Assembly: GCA_964563505.1 (NCBI GenBank)
Contig: CAZLXW010000010.1
Span: forward strand, 1-64,000
Source: UBA1351 sp964563505
Lineage (GTDB): Bacteria > Bacillota > Clostridia > Lachnospirales > Vallitaleaceae
DNA: 64,000 nt
Direction: 5' to 3'
The translations under genes and the position numbers were made by a program. Below, in pieces: positions 14,976-23,993 of the stretch (positions are counted from its first letter, which is position 1; every line of letters starts with the position of its first letter). The notes under the pieces were generated by a model, which was not told the origin of the DNA, ran no database searches, and saw only the letters and a program-made list of their open reading frames with translations.

Positions 14976-16256
14976 CTATATATCGACTCGATGCATTTTT
15001 CCATTTACAAATGTATACTTTACTCTGCCTTTAATGACTAATCCGTCGTAAGGTGAATATCGGGCTTTCGATTTAAATTTTGATGCATCGATATAATAAT
15101 CTTCACTTGGATCAAAAATTGTAATATCTGCCAATGAACCTGTTTGAATAGTTCCTTTGTTTAATGTGAGTATTTGAGCTGGCTTATATGACATTTTATC
15201 AATCAACTGTTCCATGCTTAAATGTCCTTCTTCAACCAAATATGTATAGGCTAATGAAAAAGCTGTTTCTAAGCTGGAGATTCCAAAGGATGCTAAGGTA
15301 AATTCGACTTCTTTGGAATCAATAGTATCCGGACAATGATCTGAACTAATTGTATCAATGATACCCTCTTTTAATCCCATAACAATCGCTTCGACGTCCT
15401 TTTCAGTTCGTAATGGCGGATTTACCTTAACAAGAGTGTTATATCCCATAGCAGCTTCTTCATTCAAGGTAAAATATTGTGGAGAGGTTTCACAGGTTAA
15501 TTTATAGCCTAATTTTTTAAAGGAACGAATCATTTCAACCGATTGCGATGTCGATACATGTGTTATATGTAGTTTTGTACCAAATTCATGTGCCAATAGT
15601 ATATTTCGAGCCAGATGAATGGATTCTGCTGTAATGGGTGCACCTTGAATACCTAGATATGTAGATATAGGACCTTCATTAATCTCGTTACCATTTGATA
15701 TTAGCCTGTTTTCACAATGGGTAATAACCGGTATATCAAACATACTGCAGTAATTACATAAATTACGCATTAAATCTGTATCTTGTATTGCTCGATCTCC
15801 ATCGGATACAGCCGCTATGCCTGCTAATTGCATTTCACCGATTTCAGACATTTTTTCACCCTGGCCATTTTTCGTTAAGTTTCCATAGGGAACGATTTGA
15901 ACGGGCGACTCGCTTTTTGCTTTTGAAATAACATATTCAACAATGGCCTTATTATCAATACATGGAATCGTATTAGGATTAACCGTTAAAGTTGTAAATC
16001 CACCCTTAATGGCACTTTGGCCGGCTGTTAACATGGTTTCTTTAAAGTCAAATCCCGGATCTTGAATATTGCAATGTAAGTCAATTAATCCAGGAACGAC
16101 ATAACAATTTTCAGCATCAATAATAACAGCCTCATCATCGTCAATCCCGGCATCTATTCGTACTATTTTTTTGTTTTCTATGAGTATATCTTGATTATAA
16201 ATGGTCTTATTGTGTTTAACAATAATGCCTTTTTTTATGAGAACTTTATCAGACAA
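14976..16256 (-). CDS. pyrC: dihydroorotase-like protein, altered metal site
   Basis: By position and overall sequence (426 residues, amidohydrolase barrel) this is PyrC, which makes dihydroorotate in pyrimidine synthesis. Conserved parts are GGFTTLTVNPNT, VITHCENRL (metal His), KLHITHVSTSQS (metal His), VKVNPPLR and SSDHCPDT (catalytic Asp). However, the HxH-x-R signature reads DLHCNIQDPG: the second zinc His is Asn and the substrate Arg is Gln; the usual TDHAPH is SDHCPD. These are residues needed for catalysis in known enzymes. It overlaps pyrB by 8 bp. It may be a diverged active enzyme or a non-catalytic partner of PyrB. Confidence 0.8.
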   Translation of the reverse strand: MSDKVLIKKGIIVKHNKTIYNQDILIENKKIVRIDAGIDDDEAVIIDAENCYVVPGLIDLHCNIQDPGFDFKETMLTAGQSAIKGGFTTLTVNPNTIPCIDNKAIVEYVISKAKSESPVQIVPYGNLTKNGQGEKMSEIGEMQLAGIAAVSDGDRAIQDTDLMRNLCNYCSMFDIPVITHCENRLISNGNEINEGPISTYLGIQGAPITAESIHLARNILLAHEFGTKLHITHVSTSQSVEMIRSFKKLGYKLTCETSPQYFTLNEEAAMGYNTLVKVNPPLRTEKDVEAIVMGLKEGIIDTISSDHCPDTIDSKEVEFTLASFGISSLETAFSLAYTYLVEEGHLSMEQLIDKMSYKPAQILTLNKGTIQTGSLADITIFDPSEDYYIDASKFKSKARYSPYDGLVIKGRVKYTFVNGKMHRVDI

Positions 16257-17187
16257 TGAGTTGTCCTCCTCCTTTTTTATTCAACAAGTGATATAATGCC
16301 ATTCGAATAGCTACCCCATTGACTTGTTGTTTGGAAATAAGTGAGCTTTCTCCATCAATGACTTCAGAAGAAATCTCGATACCTCGATTAATGGGTCCCG
16401 GGTGCATGACAATAACATCATCCTTTGCATAGCTTAAGCGTTGAACATCTAATTTGTACAGCTTTTTATATTCATTAATAGAAGGAATTAAGCGGTTATA
16501 TTCGTTTTTATCATTCATTCGCAAGGTCATAATCACATCTGCATCAATAACAGCTTCAGCAACGGAGGTATGAATTTCTACACCCGTTGATGCAATACCA
16601 TAGGGCAATAATGTTGGTGGAGCCACAAGGGCAACATGTGCCCCTAATTTTTTTAAGGCCCATATATTACTCTTGGCCACACGATTATGCATGACATCAC
16701 CAATAATAACTACTTTTAAGTCTTTAAAACTCTTTTTTTGGTCTTGTATTGTCATGAGATCAATAAGGGATTGACTTGGGTTTTCGTTCATTCCATCACC
16801 GGCGTTAAGGATAGATGCTCCAACATATTTGCTTAAATGATGAGGGCTTCCGGACACTTCATGTCGAATAACAATAAAGTCGGCGCCTATTTGATCGATG
16901 TAACGTCCGATATCTTTAAGCGACTCCCCTTTTTTAAAATGTTTATCTGTATGTAAGTGAATAACCTTAGCCCCAAGATTTAATGCGGCTAATTCATAAG
17001 ATAGTTTTGAACGACTACTCTCTTCATCAAACAAAGTCGCAACTGTTTTACCTTTTAGGTATAAGGGTTGTGACGCATTTTTTGAGAGTAATATATACTT
17101 CATTTTTTGTGCTGAGTCGATAATATAACTAATCTCGGACTCTGTTAATGTTTTTAGGTCTAAAAAGTGTTTTTTATTAAAAGACAT
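16249..17187 (-). CDS. pyrB: aspartate carbamoyltransferase-like protein
   Basis: PyrB joins carbamoyl phosphate and aspartate. The 312-residue protein has both domains: LFDEESSRSKLSYELAALN (normally STRTRxSFE), KKGESLKD, FIVIRHE, NAGDGMNENPSQSLIDL, IGDVMHNRVAKSN, LRMNDKNE and MHPGPINRG. Changes at ligand positions compared with Escherichia coli and Bacillus enzymes are HPTQ to NPSQ (catalytic-loop His to Asn), no Ser four residues before the KGE Lys, and Gln to Asn in LRxQ. No PyrI is adjacent. It is the fourth gene of the minus-strand pyrR-uraA-lipoprotein-pyrB-pyrC run. Confidence 0.8.
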   Translation of the reverse strand: MSFNKKHFLDLKTLTESEISYIIDSAQKMKYILLSKNASQPLYLKGKTVATLFDEESSRSKLSYELAALNLGAKVIHLHTDKHFKKGESLKDIGRYIDQIGADFIVIRHEVSGSPHHLSKYVGASILNAGDGMNENPSQSLIDLMTIQDQKKSFKDLKVVIIGDVMHNRVAKSNIWALKKLGAHVALVAPPTLLPYGIASTGVEIHTSVAEAVIDADVIMTLRMNDKNEYNRLIPSINEYKKLYKLDVQRLSYAKDDVIVMHPGPINRGIEISSEVIDGESSLISKQQVNGVAIRMALYHLLNKKGGGQLIV

Positions 17188-17204
17188 TCAATCCCTCTTT
17201 TCAT

Positions 17205-18143
17205 TTATTCGGCTAAAGAAATACTGATTTCTGATTCCACAGCTTCACTATAATAGTAAACTTGATTATCCTTTTTGTAAAGCTTGAATGGTAAGTTTGT
17301 ATTGACAGCTAATTGATATTTTTCATGTGTGTCTAGATTGTAATTATATAAAATATTTTTTTGCTCCTCGTCACTTATGGAATAGTATACCGTCGCTCCT
17401 ACTTCATCAATGAAATAATCTGAACTATTTATTTCATGAAACACGATGATTATATCCTCTAAATCGCTATAATCAATAGTGTAGACTCCATTTAACAGGA
17501 TCTTGTTTCCTTCATCTATGCTTGTAATAATTGACAAGGATTTAGTAGGTTTATCCATGTGAATATATTCATCCTCAAAAAATTGAATTAATGCATTTTC
17601 AGTATGTAAATTTAAAGGTACTGTTTGAATCGTGGTCGCATTATAGTCTTGAAAGGCGAGCTCTTCAGTTGTGGCTACAATAACATATTTTTCTTCGCGA
17701 TTAAGGTCAAATTCAATATGTTCATGTGAATATAATAATTGGGGTAAACTCCCGTTTTTGTATAGGTATAGTTTTTCCAAAGAATATTCATTGTCCGAAT
17801 CTTCATAATTATTAATCATAAAAATTAAATCTTCGTCGATTTCAAAATAATGACGGGCATCTGTATTGATTCTTAAAAGCTTGTTGGATTCGGAAGCTAT
17901 ACGCTTTCGTATAGAGATTTCAGTATCTAAATTTTTATTCAGTTGATCGATTTCGGATAAATGTTCATTCGTTGTCGCCACATATTCATCAATGGTTAAT
18001 CGAAGTTCATCTATCGTTAATTGCTTTTCAAGCAATGAAGCTCTTAAGACCTCAAGTTCAATATTTGTTGGGTCTTCATTCGAAGACAAACATCCGGTTA
18101 ACATGCTCATTGCAAGCAATATAATGATTATTTTTCTGCTCAA
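17205..18143 (-). CDS. lipoprotein with coiled coil and beta-propeller-like body
   Basis: The signal peptide ends MSMLTGC (lipid Cys near 18). Residues about 30-90 are coiled coil (LLEKQLTIDELRLTIDEY), followed by a beta-rich region resembling propeller blades (YFEIDEDLIFMINNYE, EYIHMDKPTKSLSIITSI). No known family is recognised. It separates uraA from pyrB, following the terminator 18193-18227, and may therefore have its own promoter in 18144-18190. The same overall plan occurs in the frameshifted cassette lipoprotein at 854-1616. Confidence 0.7.
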   Translation of the reverse strand: MSRKIIIILLAMSMLTGCLSSNEDPTNIELEVLRASLLEKQLTIDELRLTIDEYVATTNEHLSEIDQLNKNLDTEISIRKRIASESNKLLRINTDARHYFEIDEDLIFMINNYEDSDNEYSLEKLYLYKNGSLPQLLYSHEHIEFDLNREEKYVIVATTEELAFQDYNATTIQTVPLNLHTENALIQFFEDEYIHMDKPTKSLSIITSIDEGNKILLNGVYTIDYSDLEDIIIVFHEINSSDYFIDEVGATVYYSISDEEQKNILYNYNLDTHEKYQLAVNTNLPFKLYKKDNQVYYYSEAVESEISISLAE

Positions 18144-18192
18144 ATATGGTTCCCCCTTATTGGATAATCTAGTGTCATTCTACCAAATAAAC

Positions 18193-18227
18193 GCAAAAAA
18201 AACTACCTCTAAGAGATAGTTTTTTTA
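18193..18227 (-). terminator. intrinsic terminator after uraA
   Basis: A-run, AACTA, then CTCTAAGAG, then TAGTT and a T-run on either strand: a strong symmetric hairpin just downstream of the uraA stop. It would end most pyrR-uraA transcripts before the lipoprotein and pyrBC. Confidence 0.8.
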
Positions 18228-18240
18228 TTTCTATGAATAC

Positions 18241-19527
18241 TTATATTTCTTGAGGAAGAATTTTATTCACAATAACACCAACCACGGCTGCAATGGCTAA
18301 TCCGCTCAAGGTAACTGTTCCGATTGTAAGCCCTGCAGAACCGATTCCGATACCAAGAACAAGGATTAAAGCGGAGATAATGAGATTACGGCTATGAGAA
18401 AAATCAAGATCAGCATTAATTAAAATACGAACGCCGACAGATGCTATCATACCAAATAAAATGATACTAACACCACCCATTACCGGACCTGGAATAGTTC
18501 GAAGTAATGCAGCTAAATGTCCAATCATACTAAATACAATGGCAAATACAGCTGCGATACGTAATATTTTTGGGTCATATACTTTAGTAACAGCAAGAAC
18601 ACCTGTATTTTCTGAATATGTAGTATTTGCAGGTCCACCGATAAATCCGGCAAAAACAGTAGCTACTCCATCGCCAAGCATTGTTCTATGAATACCTGGG
18701 TCAACCAAAAAGTTCTTACCGACAACAGCACCATTAGTCGTTATATCACCAATATGCTCAATAAATACGACAAAGGCAATCGGTGCGATGGCTAAAACGG
18801 ACTCGATATTGAAATTCGGAGGTGTTAGAAGTTTTTCTCTAAAATACGTGTTGCTCAATGAAAAGAACTCAATATCTTGTAATGCACTAAAATCATAGAT
18901 TCCAAGAATAATTGAAGCAAGATATCCAATAATAACTGAGATAAGTATTGGAACGAGCTTGAAAAAGCCTTTAAAGAAAATAGAAACGGTAATCATTGTT
19001 ATCACAACAATAGATGAGATAATGGTAAACTTAAGATCTAAGACACCATTATTATAAAAGGCACTATTAATAGCAACTGGAGAAAGATTAAGTCCGATAA
19101 CCATAATAATCGGTCCGGTTACGATCGGTGGGAATAATTTTTTAACAGCATCAACACCAATAAAGCGAATAATTAAGGCGATAATTGCATATACAATACC
19201 GGCAACGATAATCCCGCCTTTTACGTTAGCAAGATTTTCTAAATAATATGCACTGTTTTCAGGGCTTGTTAATGCGGCTAATTCAAGACCATCTGGATTT
19301 AAGGTAACTGCAATTGCTCCTATAAATGCAAAGCTGGATCCTAAAAAGACAGGTACTTTTCCTTGAGCACATAGATGAAAGAGTAATGTACCTACTCCGG
19401 CTGCTAATAATGCTATTGCTGGGTCTAGCCCGGTTAAAAATGGAACGAGTACGGTTGCCCCAAACATAGCTAAAACATGTTGTAAGCCTAGAATTAATTT
19501 TTTTCCTGTTGAAATGTTACTTGTCAT
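18241..19527 (-). CDS. uraA: uracil/xanthine permease (NCS2 family)
   Basis: The 428-residue polytopic protein starts GLQHVLAMFGATVLVPFLTG, the first helix motif of UraA/PyrP proton symporters. It also has VPVFLGSSFAFIGA, FVVFIEHIGDITTNGAVVGK (substrate-site Glu region), FIGGPANTTYSENTGVLAVT and the closing helices, in all about 14 membrane segments. It lies 25 bp after pyrR and would be under the same PyrR-controlled leader. It imports uracil to be used by salvage. Confidence 0.9.
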   Translation of the reverse strand: MTSNISTGKKLILGLQHVLAMFGATVLVPFLTGLDPAIALLAAGVGTLLFHLCAQGKVPVFLGSSFAFIGAIAVTLNPDGLELAALTSPENSAYYLENLANVKGGIIVAGIVYAIIALIIRFIGVDAVKKLFPPIVTGPIIMVIGLNLSPVAINSAFYNNGVLDLKFTIISSIVVITMITVSIFFKGFFKLVPILISVIIGYLASIILGIYDFSALQDIEFFSLSNTYFREKLLTPPNFNIESVLAIAPIAFVVFIEHIGDITTNGAVVGKNFLVDPGIHRTMLGDGVATVFAGFIGGPANTTYSENTGVLAVTKVYDPKILRIAAVFAIVFSMIGHLAALLRTIPGPVMGGVSIILFGMIASVGVRILINADLDFSHSRNLIISALILVLGIGIGSAGLTIGTVTLSGLAIAAVVGVIVNKILPQEI

Positions 19528-19551
19528 GATAATCCTCCTATAATTCTTATT

Positions 19552-20070
19552 TTATTGTAAAACCACACGGTCTTCACCATCGACTTCATCGAAATGTACA
19601 TGGACAATTTCGCTTGTTGAGGTTGGTACATTTTTTCCAACAAAATCCGGACGTAAGGGTAACTCTCGATGACCACGATCAATGAGGGCTGCGAATTGGA
19701 TTTTGTTTGGTCGGCCTTGATCAATGATAGCTTCGATTGCTGCACGACAGGTACGTCCTGTGAAAACCACATCATCAACAATAATAACCGTTTTGCTTTT
19801 GACATCAATCTGATCTAATTGATTGATTACGGGACGTTCAGATTTGCGTTGCAAATCATCGCGATAAAAAGTGATATCAATGGTTCCGACAGGTAATCGA
19901 ATGCCTTCAATATCTTCAATGCGTTGAACGATTCGGGATGCTAATGGGACACCTCGCGTTTTCACACCAATAATAACCAAATTATCCGTGCCCTTATTTT
20001 TTTCAATAATTTCATGAGATATTCGTGTGATTGCACGACGAATGGCTTGGTCATCCATTAAAATTTTCAT
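19552..20070 (-). CDS. pyrR: PyrR, pyrimidine attenuation regulator / uracil phosphoribosyltransferase
   Basis: The start is ATG at 20070, with GAGGAG 8 nt upstream inside the leader hairpin; an upstream in-frame start near 20109 lies in the leader and is rejected. The 172-residue protein has LVIIGVKTRGVPLA, TIDITFYRDDL and the PRPP loop VIIVDDVVFTGRTCRAAI, all typical. PyrR bound to UMP or UTP binds pyr mRNA and promotes termination. The upstream leader contains a matching binding loop, so the gene is probably autoregulated. Confidence 0.95.
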   Translation of the reverse strand: MKILMDDQAIRRAITRISHEIIEKNKGTDNLVIIGVKTRGVPLASRIVQRIEDIEGIRLPVGTIDITFYRDDLQRKSERPVINQLDQIDVKSKTVIIVDDVVFTGRTCRAAIEAIIDQGRPNKIQFAALIDRGHRELPLRPDFVGKNVPTSTSEIVHVHFDEVDGEDRVVLQ

Positions 20071-20152
20071 AAAAAAAACTCCTCTTTTGAGAAGTATAAA
20101 GTTTGACAAAATAAACCTATAGACATGTCAATCTTTATAGTCTCTCTGTACT
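20071..20152 (-). promoter_or_regulatory. PyrR attenuator leader
   Basis: On the minus strand, AGTACAGAGAGACT (20139-20152) fits the PyrR loop consensus ARUCCNGNGAGGYU at 12 of 14 positions and is closed by TATAGT/ACTATA. TATAAAG just after it can pair with CTTTATA (20095-20101), the antiterminator. The competing terminator is ACTTCTC AAAA GAGGAGT followed by eight T (20071-20095). Its 3' arm is also the pyrR ribosome binding site, so it could block both elongation and translation. Confidence 0.8.
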
Positions 20153-20172
20153 ATATTAAAGATTTCTATAAT

Positions 20173-20201
20173 AAGATATCATAAAAGAATACGATTGTAA
20201 A
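20173..20201 (-). promoter_or_regulatory. candidate pyrR promoter
   Basis: TTTACA (20196-20201), a 17-bp spacer and TATCTT (20173-20178) on the minus strand lie about 20 bp before the PyrR-binding loop. The -10 box is weak. It sits in the short gap after rluD, so read-through from the upstream cluster is also possible. Confidence 0.4.
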
Positions 20202-20207
20202 GAAAAA

Positions 20208-21119
20208 TTATCTTTTTCGTAATATTTCTAAAATATGTTGGAAATCATCCGGTGGATCTACGGAAAATTTCATGAATTCATGGGTCTTTGGATGTATGAA
20301 TCCTAATTCTTTTGCGTGGAGCATTTGCCCTTTTTTTGCAAATGGAGATTTTGACGGTCCATATACCGGATCGCCAACGAGAGGGTTTCCTATACTTGTC
20401 ATATGAACACGTATTTGATGGGTTCTGCCTGTTTCTAGAGTTAATGCGACATAGGTATACTGACTTTGATCTAAGCGTTCAATTACTTGATAATGTGTCC
20501 TTGCTTCTTTTCCATTTCGTTCATTAATGGCCATTTTTTTACGGTCATGAGGAGAGCGTCCAATGGGAGCGTCAATCATTCCTTTATCGTGAATAATGTT
20601 ATTATATACAATGGCTTCATAAAGACGATGACTTGAATGGTCTTTGAGCTGAGCAGCAATGGACTGATGAGCTAAGTCGGTTTTGCAGATCACTAATAGC
20701 CCGGTCGTATCTTTATCAATCCGATGAACTATTCCGGGGCGAATCACCCCGTTTATGGTTGAAAGTCTGTTCTTACAATGATACATAATACCATTAACTA
20801 GCGTGTTTTCATAATTACCGGGCGCAGGGTGAACGACAATGCCTCTTTCTTTATTAATCACGAGGAGATCTTCATCTTCGTAAATAATGTCTAGCGGCAT
20901 TTCAAATGGTTTGACATCAAGAGGTTTAGGTTCTATGTTATCAATGTGAATTATATCCCCTGTTTTTAACTGATGATTTGCTTTAATTACTTTACCTTCA
21001 ATGCTTACAAGACCATCTTGAATAATTTTTTGAATATATGATCGCGTGTATTGTTCATAACATGACGTCAAATATTTATCCACACGTATAGATTCTTGAT
21101 TGGTATATTGAAATTCCAT
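20208..21119 (-). CDS. rluD: RluD-type 23S rRNA pseudouridine synthase
   Basis: An N-terminal S4 RNA-binding domain (VDKYLTSCYEQYTRSYIQKI, residues about 13-75) precedes the RluA catalytic domain with the catalytic Asp in GIVHRIDKDTTGLL, plus LETGRTHQIRVHM and GDPVYG. The 303 residues match the family. It modifies uridines of helix 69 in 23S rRNA if it acts as RluD; by synteny it is the counterpart of Bacillus YlyB. It directly follows lspA. Confidence 0.85.
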   Translation of the reverse strand: MEFQYTNQESIRVDKYLTSCYEQYTRSYIQKIIQDGLVSIEGKVIKANHQLKTGDIIHIDNIEPKPLDVKPFEMPLDIIYEDEDLLVINKERGIVVHPAPGNYENTLVNGIMYHCKNRLSTINGVIRPGIVHRIDKDTTGLLVICKTDLAHQSIAAQLKDHSSHRLYEAIVYNNIIHDKGMIDAPIGRSPHDRKKMAINERNGKEARTHYQVIERLDQSQYTYVALTLETGRTHQIRVHMTSIGNPLVGDPVYGPSKSPFAKKGQMLHAKELGFIHPKTHEFMKFSVDPPDDFQHILEILRKR

Positions 21120-21584
21120 CTAAATCTCCAAATCTCTATATTTTGTAAGTAATAAAATCATAAGTAAAACGGCTGAACAGGTTACATAAATATCTGCAAC
21201 ATTAAAAACCGGAAATTCAAACCAGTAAAAATGTAACATATCAACGACAAAAGATAAACGAATACGGTCAATTAGATTACCGATGGCACCTGCTATTATA
21301 AACAAAGATAAAATATGTAAGGGCTTATATCTAGGCGTAATCGGTAATTTACTTTTAAAATAGAGTATGACAGCTAAAATAACAATAACCAAAACAGATA
21401 AGATGAGGGTTGCATCTTGAAACATACCAAATGCCGCACCGGTGTTTTCAACATAGGTCAACTCAAACACGCCATCAATAATTGTGATCGCTTGATTTCC
21501 ATTGGCGAGATGTTGTATGGTTAATAACTTGGTCCATTGGTCGATACCAACAAGAATGATGACAAAAATAATTTCGAATATCAT
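21120..21584 (-). CDS. lspA: lipoprotein signal peptidase (SPase II)
   Basis: Membrane aspartyl protease that removes signal peptides from prolipoproteins. The 154-residue protein has four membrane helices, the VENTGAAFGMF block and GAIGNLIDRIRLSFVVD plus FNVADIYVT, which hold the two catalytic Asp residues. It abuts rluD, as in Bacillus lspA-ylyB. The lipoproteins in this window are its likely substrates. Confidence 0.95.
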   Translation of the reverse strand: MIFEIIFVIILVGIDQWTKLLTIQHLANGNQAITIIDGVFELTYVENTGAAFGMFQDATLILSVLVIVILAVILYFKSKLPITPRYKPLHILSLFIIAGAIGNLIDRIRLSFVVDMLHFYWFEFPVFNVADIYVTCSAVLLMILLLTKYRDLEI

Positions 21585-21595
21585 AGAAACTCCTT

Positions 21596-22690
21596 CTAGT
21601 TTATTATTACATCCATTACTTGATTAATGGTATGTTGATCAATTTTTTCCTTACTTAAAAAGCTTTCACCAAGAGCACTTAACAAAGCAAAAACGATACG
21701 ATGATGTGTTGTTTTCTTATCATAGAACATTTCTTGATATAATAAATCATGTTGAAGATCGCTTGCATAGATGGGCAATTCATAGGCCTTAATCAAGGCA
21801 AGTCCTTTTTTGACATCATCCGATGATATTAAGCCTAATTGTCTTGATAATTCTAAAGCGCCATGCATGCCAATGGCAACACATTCTCCATGAAGATATT
21901 CAAAATTCTTTAAGCGTTCGATACTGTGTCCAAAGGTATGTCCAAAATTCAAAAGCGCTCGAACCCCATGCTCTTTTTCATCTTCGTCGACAACCGATTT
22001 TTTAATGGCACAGGATTGATAGATCATTTCAATTAAGACATCTGTATCGAGTGCTTTAATCTGTTCAACATTATCGAATAAAAAATCATAGTATTTTGAA
22101 TCTTTAATCAAGGCATGCTTTATAACTTCAGCCATACCTGCCATAAATTCTCTTCGAGGTAATGTCTGTAATGTATTGACATTAATATAGACGAGCATAG
22201 GTTGATAAAATGCGCCGACGATATTTTTATATCCATTAAAATCCACACCTGTCTTACCACCAATGCTACTATCGACTTGAGCCAACAATGATGTAGGAAT
22301 TTGGATAAAGTCAACGCCACGCATGTATGTAGCAGCAGTATAACCGGCCATATCCCCTGCCACTCCTCCGCCTAAGGCAATGATTAAAGTCCCTCTATCA
22401 GACCCGTGTTCAATTAAATCTTGATAAAAGCTTTCAATTGTTTTTAATGTTTTATAATGCTCTCCCGGTATAAAGGAAGAAACGATAATCTCACGTTCAA
22501 AGCTAGAAAGTTCATCGATGATTTCTTGTGTATACAGTGGATTCACATGATCATCTGTAATGATAACGAATTTACTATATGTTTTTTCAAGTGAGTCAAT
22601 GGCATCTGTCAAAAAATCAAATCCTGTCGTAAAGTATATCGGGTAATTACGACTACTCGTATTGACGGTCATCATCTTCGGCGATGTCAT
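21596..22690 (-). CDS. aroB: 3-dehydroquinate synthase
   Basis: Second enzyme of the shikimate pathway, NAD- and metal-dependent. Motifs are GGGVAGDMAGYTAATYMRG, IPTSLLAQVDSSIGGKTGVD, EVIKHALIKD and LNFGHTFGHSIE with the metal His residues. The start at 22690 is chosen because GGAGGAG lies 6 nt upstream (22697-22703); the gene then overlaps divIVA by 38 bp. Length is about 364 residues. It occupies the place where ileS lies between divIVA and lspA in Bacillus. Confidence 0.9.
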   Translation of the reverse strand: MTSPKMMTVNTSSRNYPIYFTTGFDFLTDAIDSLEKTYSKFVIITDDHVNPLYTQEIIDELSSFEREIIVSSFIPGEHYKTLKTIESFYQDLIEHGSDRGTLIIALGGGVAGDMAGYTAATYMRGVDFIQIPTSLLAQVDSSIGGKTGVDFNGYKNIVGAFYQPMLVYINVNTLQTLPRREFMAGMAEVIKHALIKDSKYYDFLFDNVEQIKALDTDVLIEMIYQSCAIKKSVVDEDEKEHGVRALLNFGHTFGHSIERLKNFEYLHGECVAIGMHGALELSRQLGLISSDDVKKGLALIKAYELPIYASDLQHDLLYQEMFYDKKTTHHRIVFALLSALGESFLSKEKIDQHTINQVMDVIIN

Positions 22691-23216
22691 CTTCAACTCC
22701 TCCTTCTAGTTCTTCCTCTATTCTACGAACTTCATCCATAGCTTGATTCGAAATAATATCATTTTGTCGAATCTCGAGTTCATTGCGATCAACCATTTCC
22801 ATTTGCGCCCTTAAAAACTGACGAATTTGAATCTTTGAAGCATCATAGGCCTTAATTAGAGATTGGCGAGATTGATCGATTTGATGAATCTCTTCTTTTG
22901 CTTCTTTTATAATTTTCTCAGCATTAATTTCAGCTTCTTTTTCGATACTCTCTGCTTTACTTCTAGCAACAGTACGTGTCTCTTCAGCTGTTTTTTCAGC
23001 AAGTAAAAGGGTGTTTTGCAACGTGTTTTCAATAGTTTTATAATATTGAATACCCTCGTTGAGCATATTAATTTTATCTTTCATTTCAATATTTTCTTTG
23101 TAAATTTTTTCATAGCTTGTTAGAATCTCATTCATAAACTGTTTTACTTCTGATTTGCTATATCCACCAAGGGACGAACTAAACTCTTTTGACTCAATAT
23201 CTAATGGTGTTAACAT
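22653..23216 (-). CDS. divIVA: DivIVA domain protein
   Basis: A cytoplasmic coiled-coil protein that recognises curved membrane at poles and septa. The N-terminus LTPLDIESKEFSSSLGGYSK is the lipid-binding DivIVA crossed-loop region, followed by about 120 residues of coiled coil and a very acidic tail (DDIAEDDDRQ). 187 residues is normal. It is the distal member of the ylm-sepF cell-division cluster and in line with the min genes further upstream. Confidence 0.9.
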   Translation of the reverse strand: MLTPLDIESKEFSSSLGGYSKSEVKQFMNEILTSYEKIYKENIEMKDKINMLNEGIQYYKTIENTLQNTLLLAEKTAEETRTVARSKAESIEKEAEINAEKIIKEAKEEIHQIDQSRQSLIKAYDASKIQIRQFLRAQMEMVDRNELEIRQNDIISNQAMDEVRRIEEELEGGVEDDIAEDDDRQYE

Positions 23217-23225
23217 GTGTACCTC

Positions 23226-23993
23226 CTATATATATTGTAGTATAGTAATCCATATTCTTCCTTTTTTTGTTGTATTTCCAATGGTTTGAAGTTTAAATTT
23301 GCCTTTGCCACGAATTGAAATAATATCTCTCTCATTCATGACATGATGTCGTTTGGTTATCTCTTCCTGATTCACCCGAACAGCTCCTTTTAGAATATAA
23401 TGTTGACATTCTGTGCGAGATGTATTTAACATTGCTTTCATAATGTTATCGAGTCTAAGCGAAGAAACTGTCGTTGATATTTCTTTGGCTTTTGGTGCTA
23501 AGCTTTTCAAATAATTCCAATCTGTGATGAACGAGCATGTAACTGCATGATGCCCTACGAAAAAAAGCTGATCTATAAGCAGATTGCCGATACGTTCATG
23601 ACACAAAAAATACGCAGCGTCTTCATTGAAAATAATATCACCAAATAGTCTGCGATCAACCCCTTGCCCTAATAAAGAACCGAGTAAATCACGATGGTTA
23701 AAAGAGATTGGGGATGCATCGGATGCACGCACTTGAATGGCAACGACAGGGAACAAAGTCATATAATCGTCTTCGATATAGTTCAAGAATGATTTTGGGA
23801 AAAACCCAATCATTCGTCGTTCGTCATCATGAAACATGTGGGACTCTATAGCGATCAAATCGTCATCCATTGCTTTGAATGTTTGTCGATATATAGATAA
23901 TTGATGCAAATCCAAAAAGTCCGAGAATTCAGGGTATTGAAACTCATGCGCATGATACATTTTCTCTTGAATCTGGTTAATAAATTGTTTCAT
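23226..23993 (-). CDS. ylmH: YlmH-family S4 RNA-binding protein
   Basis: The 255-residue protein has the N-terminal YlmH domain (MIGFFPKSFLNYIEDDYMTL; ISFNHRDLLGSLLGQGVDRR) and a C-terminal S4 domain (LRLDNIMKAMLNTSRTECQH to about residue 235). Homologues are linked to septum placement and to rescue of stalled 50S-peptidyl-tRNA complexes. It overlaps the YggT gene by 4 bp. Confidence 0.9.
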   Translation of the reverse strand: MKQFINQIQEKMYHAHEFQYPEFSDFLDLHQLSIYRQTFKAMDDDLIAIESHMFHDDERRMIGFFPKSFLNYIEDDYMTLFPVVAIQVRASDASPISFNHRDLLGSLLGQGVDRRLFGDIIFNEDAAYFLCHERIGNLLIDQLFFVGHHAVTCSFITDWNYLKSLAPKAKEISTTVSSLRLDNIMKAMLNTSRTECQHYILKGAVRVNQEEITKRHHVMNERDIISIRGKGKFKLQTIGNTTKKGRIWITILQYI

